Assembly: GCA_028015205.1 (NCBI GenBank)
Contig: CM051511.1
Span: 3,038,001 to 3,102,000, forward strand
DNA: 64,000 bases
Reading direction: 5' to 3'
Source: Mytilisepta virgata
Lineage: Eukaryota > Mollusca > Bivalvia > Mytilida > Mytilidae
The notes under the pieces are model-generated. The model saw only the letters and a program-made list of their open reading frames with translations, was not told the origin of the DNA and made no database searches. The position numbers and the translations under genes were made by a program. Below are positions 25,282 through 35,524 of this stretch, piece after piece (the stretch's first letter is position 1; every line of letters starts with the position of its first letter).

Positions 25282-25391
25282 GAGGAGAACATTGTACAAT
25301 CCGGTGTAGTCATGGTGCCAGATGTGTCAAACAGAACGGTGTAGAAAAGTGTGTGTGTCCTCACCAATGTCGTAAGGAGTATTATGAACCA
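25282..25391 (+). CDS. agrin-like gene exon 4: first half of follistatin module 4
   Basis: Acceptor TGTATTTTAG, donor CCA|GTTAGT. It enters in phase 1 and leaves in phase 0. It encodes GGEHCTIRCSHGARCVKQ and then CVCPHQC, ending RKEYYEP. This is the EGF-like half of a module. The Kazal half is on the next exon, so this module is split by an intron just before the VCGSD core, as are modules 5 and 8. Confidence 0.85.
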
Positions 25392-25740
25392 GTTAGTATC
25401 ATGAATTATCAAAGTTCATTAAGTGTTCATAGAATGTTGCTTTAAATAAAAAAACTACAAAGATTGTATGTTAGTTTCAAGTCCAATATGCAGCAAAATT
25501 TGACCATAAATTGTTAATAACAGATCTAAACAAAAAATTAACGCTTCATGAACAAAACATCCTATATCTAAAAAAAGTTTATAATTTAAAAATTTTGATT
25601 TTAACAAGGGATTTTGTTGTTGATTTTTTTATTTTAATGTCAAAAACTAGTTTTGTTTGGTTTAATGCCACTTACAGCACAGTTGTCTGTTGCCTCCAGA
25701 TTTTATTGGTAACGAAAGCAGGAGTATCTGAAGGGGACCC

Positions 25741-25880
25741 TTATGAGACAGCAAAATGGGCGATCCTTTTCAATTAGGGTTGGAGTCAAACATACCTCCC
25801 TACTCAAAACATCAGTGTTGACAGGCTAGCATTAGTGGTTATGATGAACTACTTTTAAATAATCAGGCTACTGTGGCCCA
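25741..25880 (-). mobile_element. decayed tRNA-derived SINE, minus strand
   Basis: Read on the minus strand, TAGTTCATCATAACCACTAA and TAGCCTGTCAACACTG match the tRNA-like region of the SINE at 7893-8165 (TAGTTCGTCATGACTACTAC, TAGCCTGTCAACGCTG). The A and B boxes are worn. Confidence 0.65.
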
Positions 25881-26219
25881 TTTCAAATTTGATTACTGTA
25901 AAAAAATCAATATAAACATTTGTAGGAATTCGTCATAGTATTTACAGTGTTGCATGATTAATTTTCTATTACTGTTTCTTGTCAGATTTTTATTATAAAA
26001 TGAATGCCTGAATTTCCAGAACTACAAAATTGGTGCCCCTTTTACATAATCCTAAGTACTATCAATTCTAGTGTACCGAACATAGCAATACTGACATTAA
26101 CTGGCAAAAGTTTATTTATGAAAACTGATGATATTATTATAAAATTGTGAATTGTATGAATGATGTCTGCCCAAACCAAAATCTATTGTAATTGATTCAT
26201 ACTTTTCTATATATTGTAG

Positions 26220-26322
26220 GTTTGTGGTAGTGATGAAAAATCATACACAAATTTCTGTAAATTACAAGAACACAACTGCTTACACAAAACAAATATACAG
26301 AAGGAGCATGATGGACTCTGTA
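26220..26322 (+). CDS. agrin-like gene exon 5: Kazal half of follistatin module 4
   Basis: Acceptor ATATATTGTAG, donor TGTA|GTAAGT, phase 0 to phase 1. It reads VCGSDEKSYTNFCKLQEHNC and ends in HDGLC. It joins exon 4 without a frame break. The canonical GTAAGT donor makes the 3' edge firm. Confidence 0.87.
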
Positions 26323-27427
26323 GTAAGTCAAAATGTCTTCCATTAGTTCCTCCCCTTGATAAACCTTTCTCCTTGGTAAATTACAAGAACGGACTGTTTA
26401 CATAAAAGGTATATACAAAAACAACATGAGAGAATGTAGTAATTTATCATTCTTCCGTAAATGGGCATTTTCAGTGTGAGACGACCCATTGAAGATCGGT
26501 TCTCACCACCTGATCTCCCGCTGCACAAAGCGTCATCTTCAAATGCTTTTAGACCAGTCAAACTGTGTCGTTCACAAAAGCACATACCTTTTGACCAATC
26601 AGGCGTAACATTATTTAACTTTGTTGACTGTGCTCATTGAATTTACATAGGTACAGGAAACTTAAAAATCGAGTATTTACAGAAGAAATAGCTACTTCGT
26701 TCAAAAGTGAAGAACTGGAAAATCTTCAACTTTTTTTTAAAATTCAGTGTCTTTTCCCTTGTTCCACTATGCTCCACTCGGGAAAGACATGAATTTTAAA
26801 ATTATTTTCCAGTCTTCGCTTTGAACAGGTGTAAGAGCCTATTAGTCTTCCATACATGTTCTATGACAATTCCTTCCTATCTAGGAAAGAACTATAACTA
26901 CATACAAATAACACAATTGACTAAGAAGTAAATACAGGCCTCAAAGTAGGTTTTATATTCTAGCCACCTTGTCATCAACATTGTGGAATATAACAGTATA
27001 GTGTACAGCAATAAATATTGTCAAGGCTTAAAATTTGGTGGCAGTTTTTGCAAATTATGAGAAAATCAAAATTATGGTCAGACATCACATGGCCTTTTGT
27101 CAAACAACAGAGGTGACCTACTGTGAGCCCAGTTTATAGTCTAGTTTTAAAAAGGAAAATATTAGGTCAGTTTCAAAGATGCATGTCAGTAGCAGTTTTG
27201 AGTGGAAGAAAAAGAGATAAAAATTTATTTCTGGTAAACTATTTGAGGTAGACAATGTGAACATTATAACAATGATTATACCGAACGTATCCATGAGAAT
27301 GAAAGTACTTAGTCATGAAATAATGTTAATATTACTGACTTCTGTGACGATTTGTAAGTGACAAAAAATTAGGCTGAAAAAGAAATAAAGGAAAGTATGG
27401 TATTTGATATATTTAATTTTTTGGCAG
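26323..27427. other. intron DNA with dispersed repeat
   Basis: Bases 26720-26830 (AAGACATGAATTTTAAAA side) match the inverse of 8355-8440. No exon found between exons 5 and 6. Confidence 0.45.
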
Positions 27428-27519
27428 ATGGGTGTGGTAAACAAGAGACATGCGAACATTATTCATTTTGTGACCGTAGTGGAACCAGGGCGAAGTGTGT
27501 TTGTCCTACATGCCGTGGT
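27428..27519 (+). CDS. agrin-like gene exon 6: first half of follistatin module 5
   Basis: Acceptor TTTTTTGGCAG, donor CGTGGT|GTAAGT, phase 1 to phase 0. It encodes NGCGKQETCEHYSFCDRSG and CVCPTCRG. The EGF-like half has one residue pattern odd for the family: CPTC rather than CPxxC. A minisatellite begins about 350 bases downstream in the following intron. Confidence 0.85.
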
Positions 27520-27865
27520 GTAAGTACAAAAATTGAAGATAATTAAACAAATTTGGGATCTTTTTGAATAACAGATGTTAGATAGTATTAGTTATATGGC
27601 TACATGGTCTAAGGCCTGCAAAGGGTGTACATGCATTAGAATTTGTCACACATAATGATAATAATAATAGTAAATTCTTTTTTTGAAGAGAGTAACCATG
27701 TAAAAGTTTTTTGTCAGTGAAAAACATGAGAAACAAATGAAATTACAATAAGTTTATTTTCTGTGAAAAAAAATTTGGTTTTAACACCAAGCTGACCATA
27801 TACAAATGAAAATTACATTTTGTTGCTCAAATTATTTTCAAGATTTGAAAGGATAGAATTAATTG

Positions 27866-28921
27866 TTCAGTATGTCATTGTATGACTTTCCCTAGCTGTT
27901 ATCCATTTTATTATTAATGGTTCAGTATGTCATTGTATGACTTTCCCTAGCTGTTATCCATTTTATTATTAATTGTTCAGTATGTCATTGTATGACTTTC
28001 CCTAGCTGTTATCCATTTTATTATTAATGGTTCAGTATGTCATTTATACGACTTTCCCTAGCTGTTATCCATTTTATTATTAATTGTTCAGTATGTCATT
28101 TGTATGACTTTCCCTAGCTGTTATCCATTTTATTATTAACTGTTCAGTATGTCATTTGTACGACTTTCCCTAGCTGTTATCCATTTTATTATTAATTGTT
28201 CAGTATGTCATTGTATGACTTTCCCTAGTTGTTAATGGTTCAGTATGTCATTTGTATGACTTTCCCTAGCTGTTATCCATTTTATTATTAACTGTTCAGT
28301 ATGTCATTTGTACGACTTTCCCTAGCTGTTATCCATTTTATTATTAATTGTTCAGTATGTCATTGTATGACTTTCCCTAGTTGTTAATGGTTCAGTATGT
28401 CATTTGTACGACTTTCCCTAGCTGTTATCCATTTTATTATTAATTGTTCAGTATGACATTGTATGACTTTCCCTAGCTGTTATCCATTTTATTATTAATG
28501 GTTCAGTATGTCATTGTATGACTTTCCCTAGCTGTTATCCATTTTATTATTAATTGTTCAGTATGTCATTGTATGACTTTCCCTAGCTGTTATCCATTTT
28601 ATTATTAATGGTTCAGTATGTCATTTATACGACTTTCCCTAGCTGTTATCCATTTTATTATTAATTGTTCAGTATGTCATTTGTATGACTTTCCCTAGCT
28701 GTTATCCATTTTATTATTAACTGTTCAGTATGTCATTTGTACGACTTTCCCTAGCTGTTATCCATTTTATTATTAATTGTTCAGTATGTCATTGTATGAC
28801 TTTCCCTAGTTGTTAATGGTTCAGTATGTCATTTGTATGACTTTCCCTAGCTGTTATCCATTTTATTATTAATTGTTCAGTATGTCATTGTATGACTTTC
28901 CATAGCTGTTATCCATTTTAT
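27866..28921. repeat. minisatellite, 55-base unit, left part of a split array
   Basis: About 19 units of TTAATGGTTCAGTATGTCAT, TGTATGACTTTCCCTAGCTG and TTATCCATTTTATTA. Some units are shortened (CCCTAGTTGTTAATGG). Blocks of several units recur in the same order, showing segmental expansion. The array is cut by a 3.7-kb element and continues at 32653. Confidence 0.95.
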
Positions 28922-31900
28922 TAGCTCACCTGACCCAAAGGGTCAAGTGAGCTTTTCTCATCACTTGGCGTCCGTCGTCCGTTAACTTTTACAAAAATCT
29001 TCTCCTCTGAAACTACTGGGCCAAATTCAACCAAACTTGGCCACAAGCATTATTAGGGTATCTAGTTTAAAAAATGTTTCCGATGACCCAGCCTGCCAAC
29101 CAACATGGCCGACATGGCTAAAAATAGAACATAGGGGTAAACTGCAGTTTTTGTCTTATATCTCAATAAAATGCTCCGCTGGGCACAGCTAGATACGACC
29201 GCAGATGTCGAACCCTGAATAGTTGGGGCAATTATGAACACAACATTCAAGCTTGATACAATACTGAATTTGGATTGTGAATAAATATTTGACACAGCAT
29301 AGGTTTCTGACACAGAATGAATGTTCTCTAAGAACTTAAAATTTTTTAATTTACCTATTCAAACCATATCAGTATTATTTGTTTTTATATATAAATCAGA
29401 AATAACCAATTTAAAATTTAAAATTGGGCACACATATCAATTTCTTGCTATTGCGCAATACTGTGCAATTGAAAATTTCTTCAAATATTTGACACATAAT
29501 AGGTTTCTGACACAGAATAACTGAAATCAAAGAACTTAGAATTGGTCATATGAGTTGAATTTATATTCAATTTTTTGCTTCTTGTGCAATACAATATGCT
29601 GTGGAGAATTGCCCCCCCCCCCAAAAAAAAAAATAATAATTTACCTCTTTTTTTTAGCTTTTGTGCAATACACTATGAAGTTGCACATTGACCCCCCCTC
29701 CCAAAAAAAACCAAAAAACAATAAAATTAAATGTAACCCCCCCCTTTTATTGCTAAAAAAATTTGAAATTTTCTTTTTAATTTTTGAAATATGAAATGAG
29801 AAAAAAATTACCCCCTCCCCAATTTCTCATTTACCCCCCCCCCCCCCCTCTAAATTTGGTTTTCAACCCCCCCCCCCCCCATTTCTTTATACTTTGCAAC
29901 CATAACAGCCCATTTAAATACACCATAACATATTAAAATAGAAAATGACATCATAGTCATGGAATTTGTTAATAATAAGGTTTTGATAGCAGAGCACACA
30001 TATCAATTTCTTGCTATTGCACAATACTGTGCAATTGAAAATTTCTTCAAATATTTGACACATAATAGGTTTCTGACACAGAATAACTGAAATAAAGAAC
30101 TTAGAATTGGTCATATGATTTGAATTTATATTCAATTTTTTGCTTCTTGTGCAATACAATATGCTGTGGAGAATTCCCCCCCCCCCCCAAAAAAAAAAAA
30201 AAAAATTTACCCCTTTTTTAGCTTTAATTTTGGACCCCGATTTGGACCAACTTGAAGACTGGGCCCAAAATAAAAAAAACTAAGTACATGTTTAGATTCA
30301 GCATATCAAAGAACCCCAAGAATTCAATTTTTGTTAAAATCAAACTAAGTTTAATTTTGGACACTTTGGACCTTAATGTAGACCAATTTGAAAACGGGAC
30401 CAAAAATTAAGAATCTAAATGCACGGTTAGATTCGGCATATCAAAGAACCCCAATAAGTCAATTTTCGATGAAATCAAACAAAGTTTAATTTTGGACCCT
30501 GATTTGGACCAACTTGAAAACTGGGCCCATAATAAAAAAACTAAGTACATGTTTAGATTCAGCATATCAAAGAACCCCAAGAATTCAATTTTTGTTAAAA
30601 TCAAACTAAGTTTAATTTTGGACCCTTTGGACCTTAATGTAGACCAATTTGAAAACGGGACCAAAAATTAAGAATCTAAATGCACAGTTAGATTCGGCAT
30701 ATCAAAGAACCCCAATACTTCAATTTTCGATGAAATCAAACAAAGTTTAATTTTGGACCCTGATTTGGACCAACTTGAAAACTGGGCAAATAATAAAAAA
30801 ACTAAGTACATGTTTAGATTCAGCATATGAAAGAACCCCAAGAATTCAATTTTTGTTAAAATCAAACTAAGTTTAATTTTGGACCCTTTGGACCTTAATG
30901 TAGACCAATTTGAAAACGGGACCAAAAATTAAGAATCTAAAGGCACGGTTAGATTCGGCATATCAAAGAACCCCAATAGTTCAATTTTCGATGAAATCAA
31001 ACAAAGTTTAATTTTGGACCCTTTTGGCCCCTAATTCCTAAACTGTTGGGACCAAAACTCCAAAAATCAATCCCAACCTTCCTTTTGTGGTCATAAACCT
31101 TGTGTTTAAATTTCATAGATTTCTATTTACTTATACTAAAGTTATTGTGCAAAAACCAAGAAAAATGCTTATTTGGGCCCTTTTTTAGCCCCTACTTCCT
31201 AAACTGTTGGGACCAAAACTCCCAAAAACAATCCCAACCTTCCTTTTGTGGTCATAAACCTTGTGTTAAAATTTCATAGATTTCTATTTACTTATACTAG
31301 AGTTATTGTGCGAAAACCAAGAAAAATGCTTATTGGGCCCTTTTTTGGCCCCTGATTCTTAAACTGTTGGGACCAAAACTCCCAAAATCAATCCCAACCT
31401 TCCTTTTGTGGTAATAAACCTTGTGTTTAAATTTCATAGATTTCTATTAACTTATACTAAAGTTATAGTGCGAAAACCAAATGTCTTCGGACGACGACGC
31501 AGACGACGGACGACGACGCAGACGACGGACGACGACGCAGACGACGACGACAACGACGCCAACGTCATACCAATATACGACCGCAAAAATTTTGCGGTCG
31601 TATAAAAACTAAAGCAATTAGAGCAAAACTGACATGGGGTAAAAATGTTCATCAGGTCAAGATCTACCTGTCATGAAATTTTCAGACGAATCGGTCAACC
31701 CTTTGTTGGGTTATTGCCCCTGAATTGTTAATTTTAAGGAAATTTTGCAGGTTTAGGTTATTATCTTGAATATTATTATAGATAAAGACAAATTGTAAAC
31801 AACAAAAATGTTCAACAAAGTAAGATCTACAAATAAGTCAACATGACCAAAATCATTGATTGACCCCTTATAGGAGTTTTTGCCCTTTAAAGACGGCATC

Positions 31901-32652
31901 CAGCGTAAACTTTCCTTTAAAGATCTTTTCCTCTCAAACCACTGGGCCAATTGAGACCAAACTTTGGTGGAATGGTCCTTGGGTGGCCCCCTTCCAAAAT
32001 TATGTCTGGCATCCCCGACTTCCAACCGAGATGGCTGCTGTTACTAAAAATAAAAATAAAAGGGGGGTGAATTTCAAAAATATGAAACTACAAGTCCAGT
32101 TGGAACCAAAGTTGGCAGTAATAGTTCTTAGGAGGTTCTCTTTCAGAAATATGTCCAATTACCCAGACTAGTAACCAAGATGGCCTCCACTGCCGAATTT
32201 AGTTTAACATAGGGCCCTATGGGAAAATTCATTGAAAAATCTTCTTGTCTTAAACCACTTGACCAATTGGAACCAGACTTGGCAGCATTGGTCCTTAGGA
32301 GGTCCTCTTTCAGAAATATGTCCGATCACCCGGTTTGTCAACCAAGATGGCTGCCACACCGAACTTTGTTAAATATTGGACCCTATAGGAAAATTCATTT
32401 AAAAATCTTCTTGTCTGAAACCGCTTAGCCAGTTGGACAAGACTTAGCAGAAATGGTCCTTATATGGTTCTCTTTTAGAAATGTATCCGTTGACCTGGAC
32501 TGAACCAAGTTGACTGCCACAGCTGAAATTAGTTTAACATAGAATCCTATAGAAAAACCAGCCTAATTGACTGCAACACTTAAATTTTTAGGTCTGCTCA
32601 AGGTGAAAAGTTAAATTCAGGTGAGCAATGCAGGCTCTTGAGAGCCTCTAGT
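28922..32652. mobile_element. Helentron-like repeat copy D, inserted in the minisatellite, carrying a nested element
   Basis: 5' TAGCTCACCTGACCC with GGGTCAAGTGAGC, then the CGTCCGTCGTC tract. The 3' end has CAGGTGAGCAATGCAGGCTC, the TTGAGAGCC hairpin and CTAGT. Removing it restores a perfect minisatellite unit, TTTTAT|TATTAATGG, with no target duplication and a T|T target. Another 2.4-kb element is nested in it at 29167-31603. Confidence 0.85.
29167..31603. mobile_element. hairpin-ended repeat family 2, copy 1 (nested)
   Basis: The left end begins near ATAAAATGCTCCGCTGGGC with ATACGACCGCAGATG. The right end is the 31-base palindrome TATACGACCGCAAAA-A-TTTTGCGGTCGTATA after a GACGAC microsatellite. 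Inside are three ~260-base units (TTTGGACC…TTAGATTCGGCATATCAAA) and three ~150-base units (AACTGTTGGGACCAAAACTC). Poly-C and poly-A tracts occur at 29611-29880. ORFs across the tandem units are chance readings. It matches 39705-42110 closely. Confidence 0.85.
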
Positions 32653-33108
32653 TATTAATGGTTCAGTATGTCATTTGTACGACTTTCCCTAGCTGTTATC
32701 CATTTTATTATTAATTGTTCAGTATGTCATTGTATGACTTTCCCTAGCTGTTATCCATTTTATTATTAATGGTTCAGTATGTCATTTGTACGACTTTCCC
32801 TAGCTGTTATCCATTTTATTATTAATGGTTCAGTATGTCATTGTATGACTTTCCCTAGCTGTTATCCATTTTATTATTAATTGTTCAGTATGTCACTGTA
32901 TGACTTTCCCTAGCTGTTATCCATTTTATTATCAATTGTTCAGTATGTCATTGTATGACTTTCCCTAGCTGTTATCCATTTTATTATTAATGGTTCAGTA
33001 TGTCATTGTATGACTTTCCCTAGCTGTTATCCATTTTATTATTAATTGTTCAGTATGTCATTGTATGACTTTCCCTAGCTGTTATCCATTTTATTATTTA
33101 TTGAATTG
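32653..33108. repeat. minisatellite, 55-base unit, right part of the split array
   Basis: About eight more units identical in type to 27866-28921. It ends 130 bases before exon 7. Confidence 0.94.
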
Positions 33109-33237
33109 ATTATGGTAAAGTATATATTAATGCATTTATTAAAAAACTATCTGGTAATTAATAGTTTTGTTGATCATAGTAGATAATATTTTACTAATGT
33201 CTTTTTGTAAAATAATTTCATTGACATATTTTTTTAG

Positions 33238-33370
33238 ACATTAGCCAAAGTCTGTGGTTCTGATGGAAAGACATATGACAATGAATGTCTGTTACGGTTG
33301 GCCTCTTGTGTCAACAAAACTTTCATTGTGGTTGCTTATACTGGGGAGTGTATTCAGGATCCCTACAATG
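33238..33370 (+). CDS. agrin-like gene exon 7: Kazal half of follistatin module 5
   Basis: Acceptor ATATTTTTTTAG, donor AATG|GTGAGT, phase 0 to 1. It reads TLAKVCGSDGKTYDNECLLR, then ASCVNKTF (an N-glycosylation sequon), and ends CIQDPYNG. Its last ~35 bases plus the donor are repeated twice in the intron just downstream (see the repeat at 33380-33620). Confidence 0.88.
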
Positions 33371-33620
33371 GTGAGTATATGGATTTAGAGTGGGTTTTAG
33401 ATCTGTGAGTACACTTATACTCGAGAGTGTGTAAACATATTTTGGAGTGGGTTTTAGATCTGTGATTACACTTATACTGGAGAGTGTGTTCAGGATCCCT
33501 ACAATGGTGAGTAAACATATTTGGAATGGATTTTAGATCTGTGAGTACACTTTTACTGGATAGTGTGTTCAGGATCCCTACAATGGTGAGTAAACATATT
33601 TATGAGTGGATTTTAGATTA
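33345..33620 (+). repeat. tandem copies of the exon 7 end and its splice donor
   Basis: GTGT(A/T)TTCAGGATCCCTACAA plus TG|GTGAGT occurs as the true exon 7 end (donor 33371) and again near 33487 and 33562, each with a full consensus donor. The spacer between them (GGATTTTAGATCTGTGAGTA and ACTTATACTGG) also repeats at ~75-110 bases. Use of a downstream donor would add an in-frame stop (TAG in the sequence after the first GTGAGT). Confidence 0.85.
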
Positions 33621-33814
33621 CTGTAGAGTGTGACCAAGGTATCTAAAATTATGACTACCCTTGTATGTACATTTTAATGACTACTACACAGTATTAGTGA
33701 TTTATGAAAGATTCTGAAGCACATTTATGCTAGAATAGAGAAGTGTGTAATGTTATGTACATCATTTGGAACTATTCTGTTGGTGTTCTTTTGGAAATTA
33801 TTAGTAGCCTATAC

Positions 33815-34015
33815 TAGGAGAACTGGCTTGGTGGTCTTTGGAAGCATAGTTGCCTGAGGTCCTAGGTTGTGGGTTTGATCACTGGAGTCAAAATGATGTG
33901 TTCGGGTGGGGTGGTAGGTCTTCCTGTGCACTTTTACCTTGTGTATAGCACAGACTGAAAATGCAGAATGCTGAAACAACACCCATATATTTTGTACTCC
34001 AGATTCAAGTATCAA
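33815..34015 (+). mobile_element. tRNA-derived SINE, second family
   Basis: Worn B box (GGGTTTGATCACTGG), then GTGTTCGGGTGGGGTGGTAG and GTCTTCCTG…TTACCTTGTG, shared with the copy at 60470-60735. No clear target duplication was identified. Confidence 0.65.
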
Positions 34016-34145
34016 TAAAACCAAAAATGTTCAGCCAAAAATCCAAAAGTAAAACAGTCTTAGGAGCCTCAAAAAAGCAACGAAAGTACATTCTTTTATA
34101 TAATGCCACTAACGAGATTCAAAATTAATTTTTTTTATTCTTCAA

Positions 34146-35104
34146 TTAACCCTTACTACGCTAAACGCAAAATAAGCCGCGCCGACTATTTCGTTTCTTA
34201 CCGCTAGTCGCGACATTTGCTGTTTTCCCGATTTCTAATTTTTCGGTGATTGCATCGCAATCTATAAATTTCAAAACAAAAATGGCAGGACGCCATGATG
34301 AAAACGGCGATAGTGACGATGAAATTTTGCGTATATTTAAAGAATCCGGCGATGAGAGTGAATTTGAAGGCTTCGGACCTGAAGATCTAATAGAAAACAT
34401 TTAATTAGTAAATGAAATTGACTTTGATCAATCGATAAAAGACCGAAATGTCCCCACAGATGAAAATTTTGGTTGGAAAAATTCCGATTCGTTTCCACTT
34501 TGTGCTCCATTTTTGGGGACGCCTGGTTTGAATGTCGAACTACTAGATGACCCAACACCCATAGACTTTTTTAATATACTGTTTAAAAATGAAATGTGGG
34601 ACCTGATTGTTGAACAAACAAATTTGTATGCCTCAAATCGACAAGAAAGCGAACAGTTGAAGGAGAAATCTCGTTTACAAAAATGGCGACCTGTATCCGT
34701 GGATGAGATGAAAGTATTCTTTTCACTGATTATAACTATGGGTTTGACTAGAAAAGATGACATAGATGCATATTGGTCTACAGATGATATTATTTCAACC
34801 CCTATTTTTGGAAAATTGATGGGCAAGGACAGATTTTTAGCACTTTATACTTTATTTTTACCTTTTACCTGATTTTTACCTGTATAAACAGGTGACATTT
34901 TTCAAAATATCAAAATTTAAAGTAAATATTTCAAAAGTTGGGAATGTTTACAACAACTTACATATACAATTTTTTTTGGTATCTTTAATAATAAAAAAGT
35001 TACAACAGTTTAAAAATATTACATCATTTACATGAGAAAAAAACAAAAGAATGCAGCAGCAGCAGCCATTTCAGTAATAATATATATAGCGTAGTAAGGG
35101 TTAA
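34146..35104 (+). mobile_element. piggyBac-like element, internally deleted
   Basis: TTAA at both ends with 14-base perfect terminal inverted repeats, CCCTTACTACGCTA. The total is about 0.96 kb, far shorter than an autonomous element. It contains the 5' part of a transposase gene. It lies in intron 7, ending 213 bases before exon 8. Confidence 0.92.
34282..34872 (+). pseudogene. piggyBac-family transposase, N-terminal remnant
   Basis: A single frame from ATG (34282) with an in-frame TAA at codon 41, then open to 34872. The first 40 codons are acidic (GDSDDEILRIFKESGDESEF). After the stop come FFNILFKNEMWDLIVEQTN, KWRPVSVDEMKVFFSLIITM and AYWSTDD…GKDRF, the pattern of the N-terminal part of DDE_Tnp_1_7 (piggyBac) transposases. 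The catalytic Asp residues and the C-terminal zinc region are absent. It is not functional; the TIRs could still be mobilised by an active enzyme elsewhere. Confidence 0.9.
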
Positions 35105-35317
35105 ACCTGAATTTCCACTGGAACAGTCCATTTATAAGTGTGGAGTGTACAGCAGGAAGTTGGATGACTGGGAGGATAGGCATGTGTCTTCTTAAGACAT
35201 TGGTGAAGGAATATATGGTTTGTTGTCAGTGTATATATATTTTGATTAGATGTTGTCTTATTATTGCATATTGCATACACTTTCATTTTCATATTGGCCT
35301 GAATATTCAATTTGCAG

Positions 35318-35524
35318 TAATGTGTACCAGAAGACAATGTGTATATGGGGAAATTTGTGTTGATGGTTACTGTACATGTCCTAGAAATTGTCAACAGGAA
35401 AGGGACGTAATTTGTGCCAGCAATGGAAAAACATATACCAGCAAATGTGAAATGATGAAATACAGCTGCCGACATCGGGAGAATCTATCCATAAAACATC
35501 ACGGAAGTTGTGAAAGTCATATAG
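35318..35524 (+). CDS. agrin-like gene exon 8: follistatin module 6
   Basis: Acceptor TTCAATTTGCAG, donor ATAG|GTAAAT, phase 1 to 1, 69 codons. It reads VMCTRRQCVYGEICVDGYCT, then CPRNC, then VICASNGKTYTSKCEMMKYS, ending HHGSCESHIG. It is a complete module. An internal-deletion piggyBac-like element ends 213 bases upstream of it. The long intron downstream houses an antisense gene. Confidence 0.9.

Noticed and set aside
30407..30925. Two similar 85-codon minus-strand ORFs (MVPFSNWSTLRSKG…)
   Set aside because: Translation of the ~260-base tandem units inside a mobile element; the same reading appears in the other copy at 40937-41200.
31408..31652. ORFs rich in Arg/Asp or Ser near 31.5 kb
   Set aside because: Readings of the GACGAC microsatellite at the end of the hairpin-ended repeat.
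27866..33108. The regular 55-base array looks CRISPR-like
   Set aside because: Units are contiguous and near-identical with no unique spacers, and the context is an animal intron.
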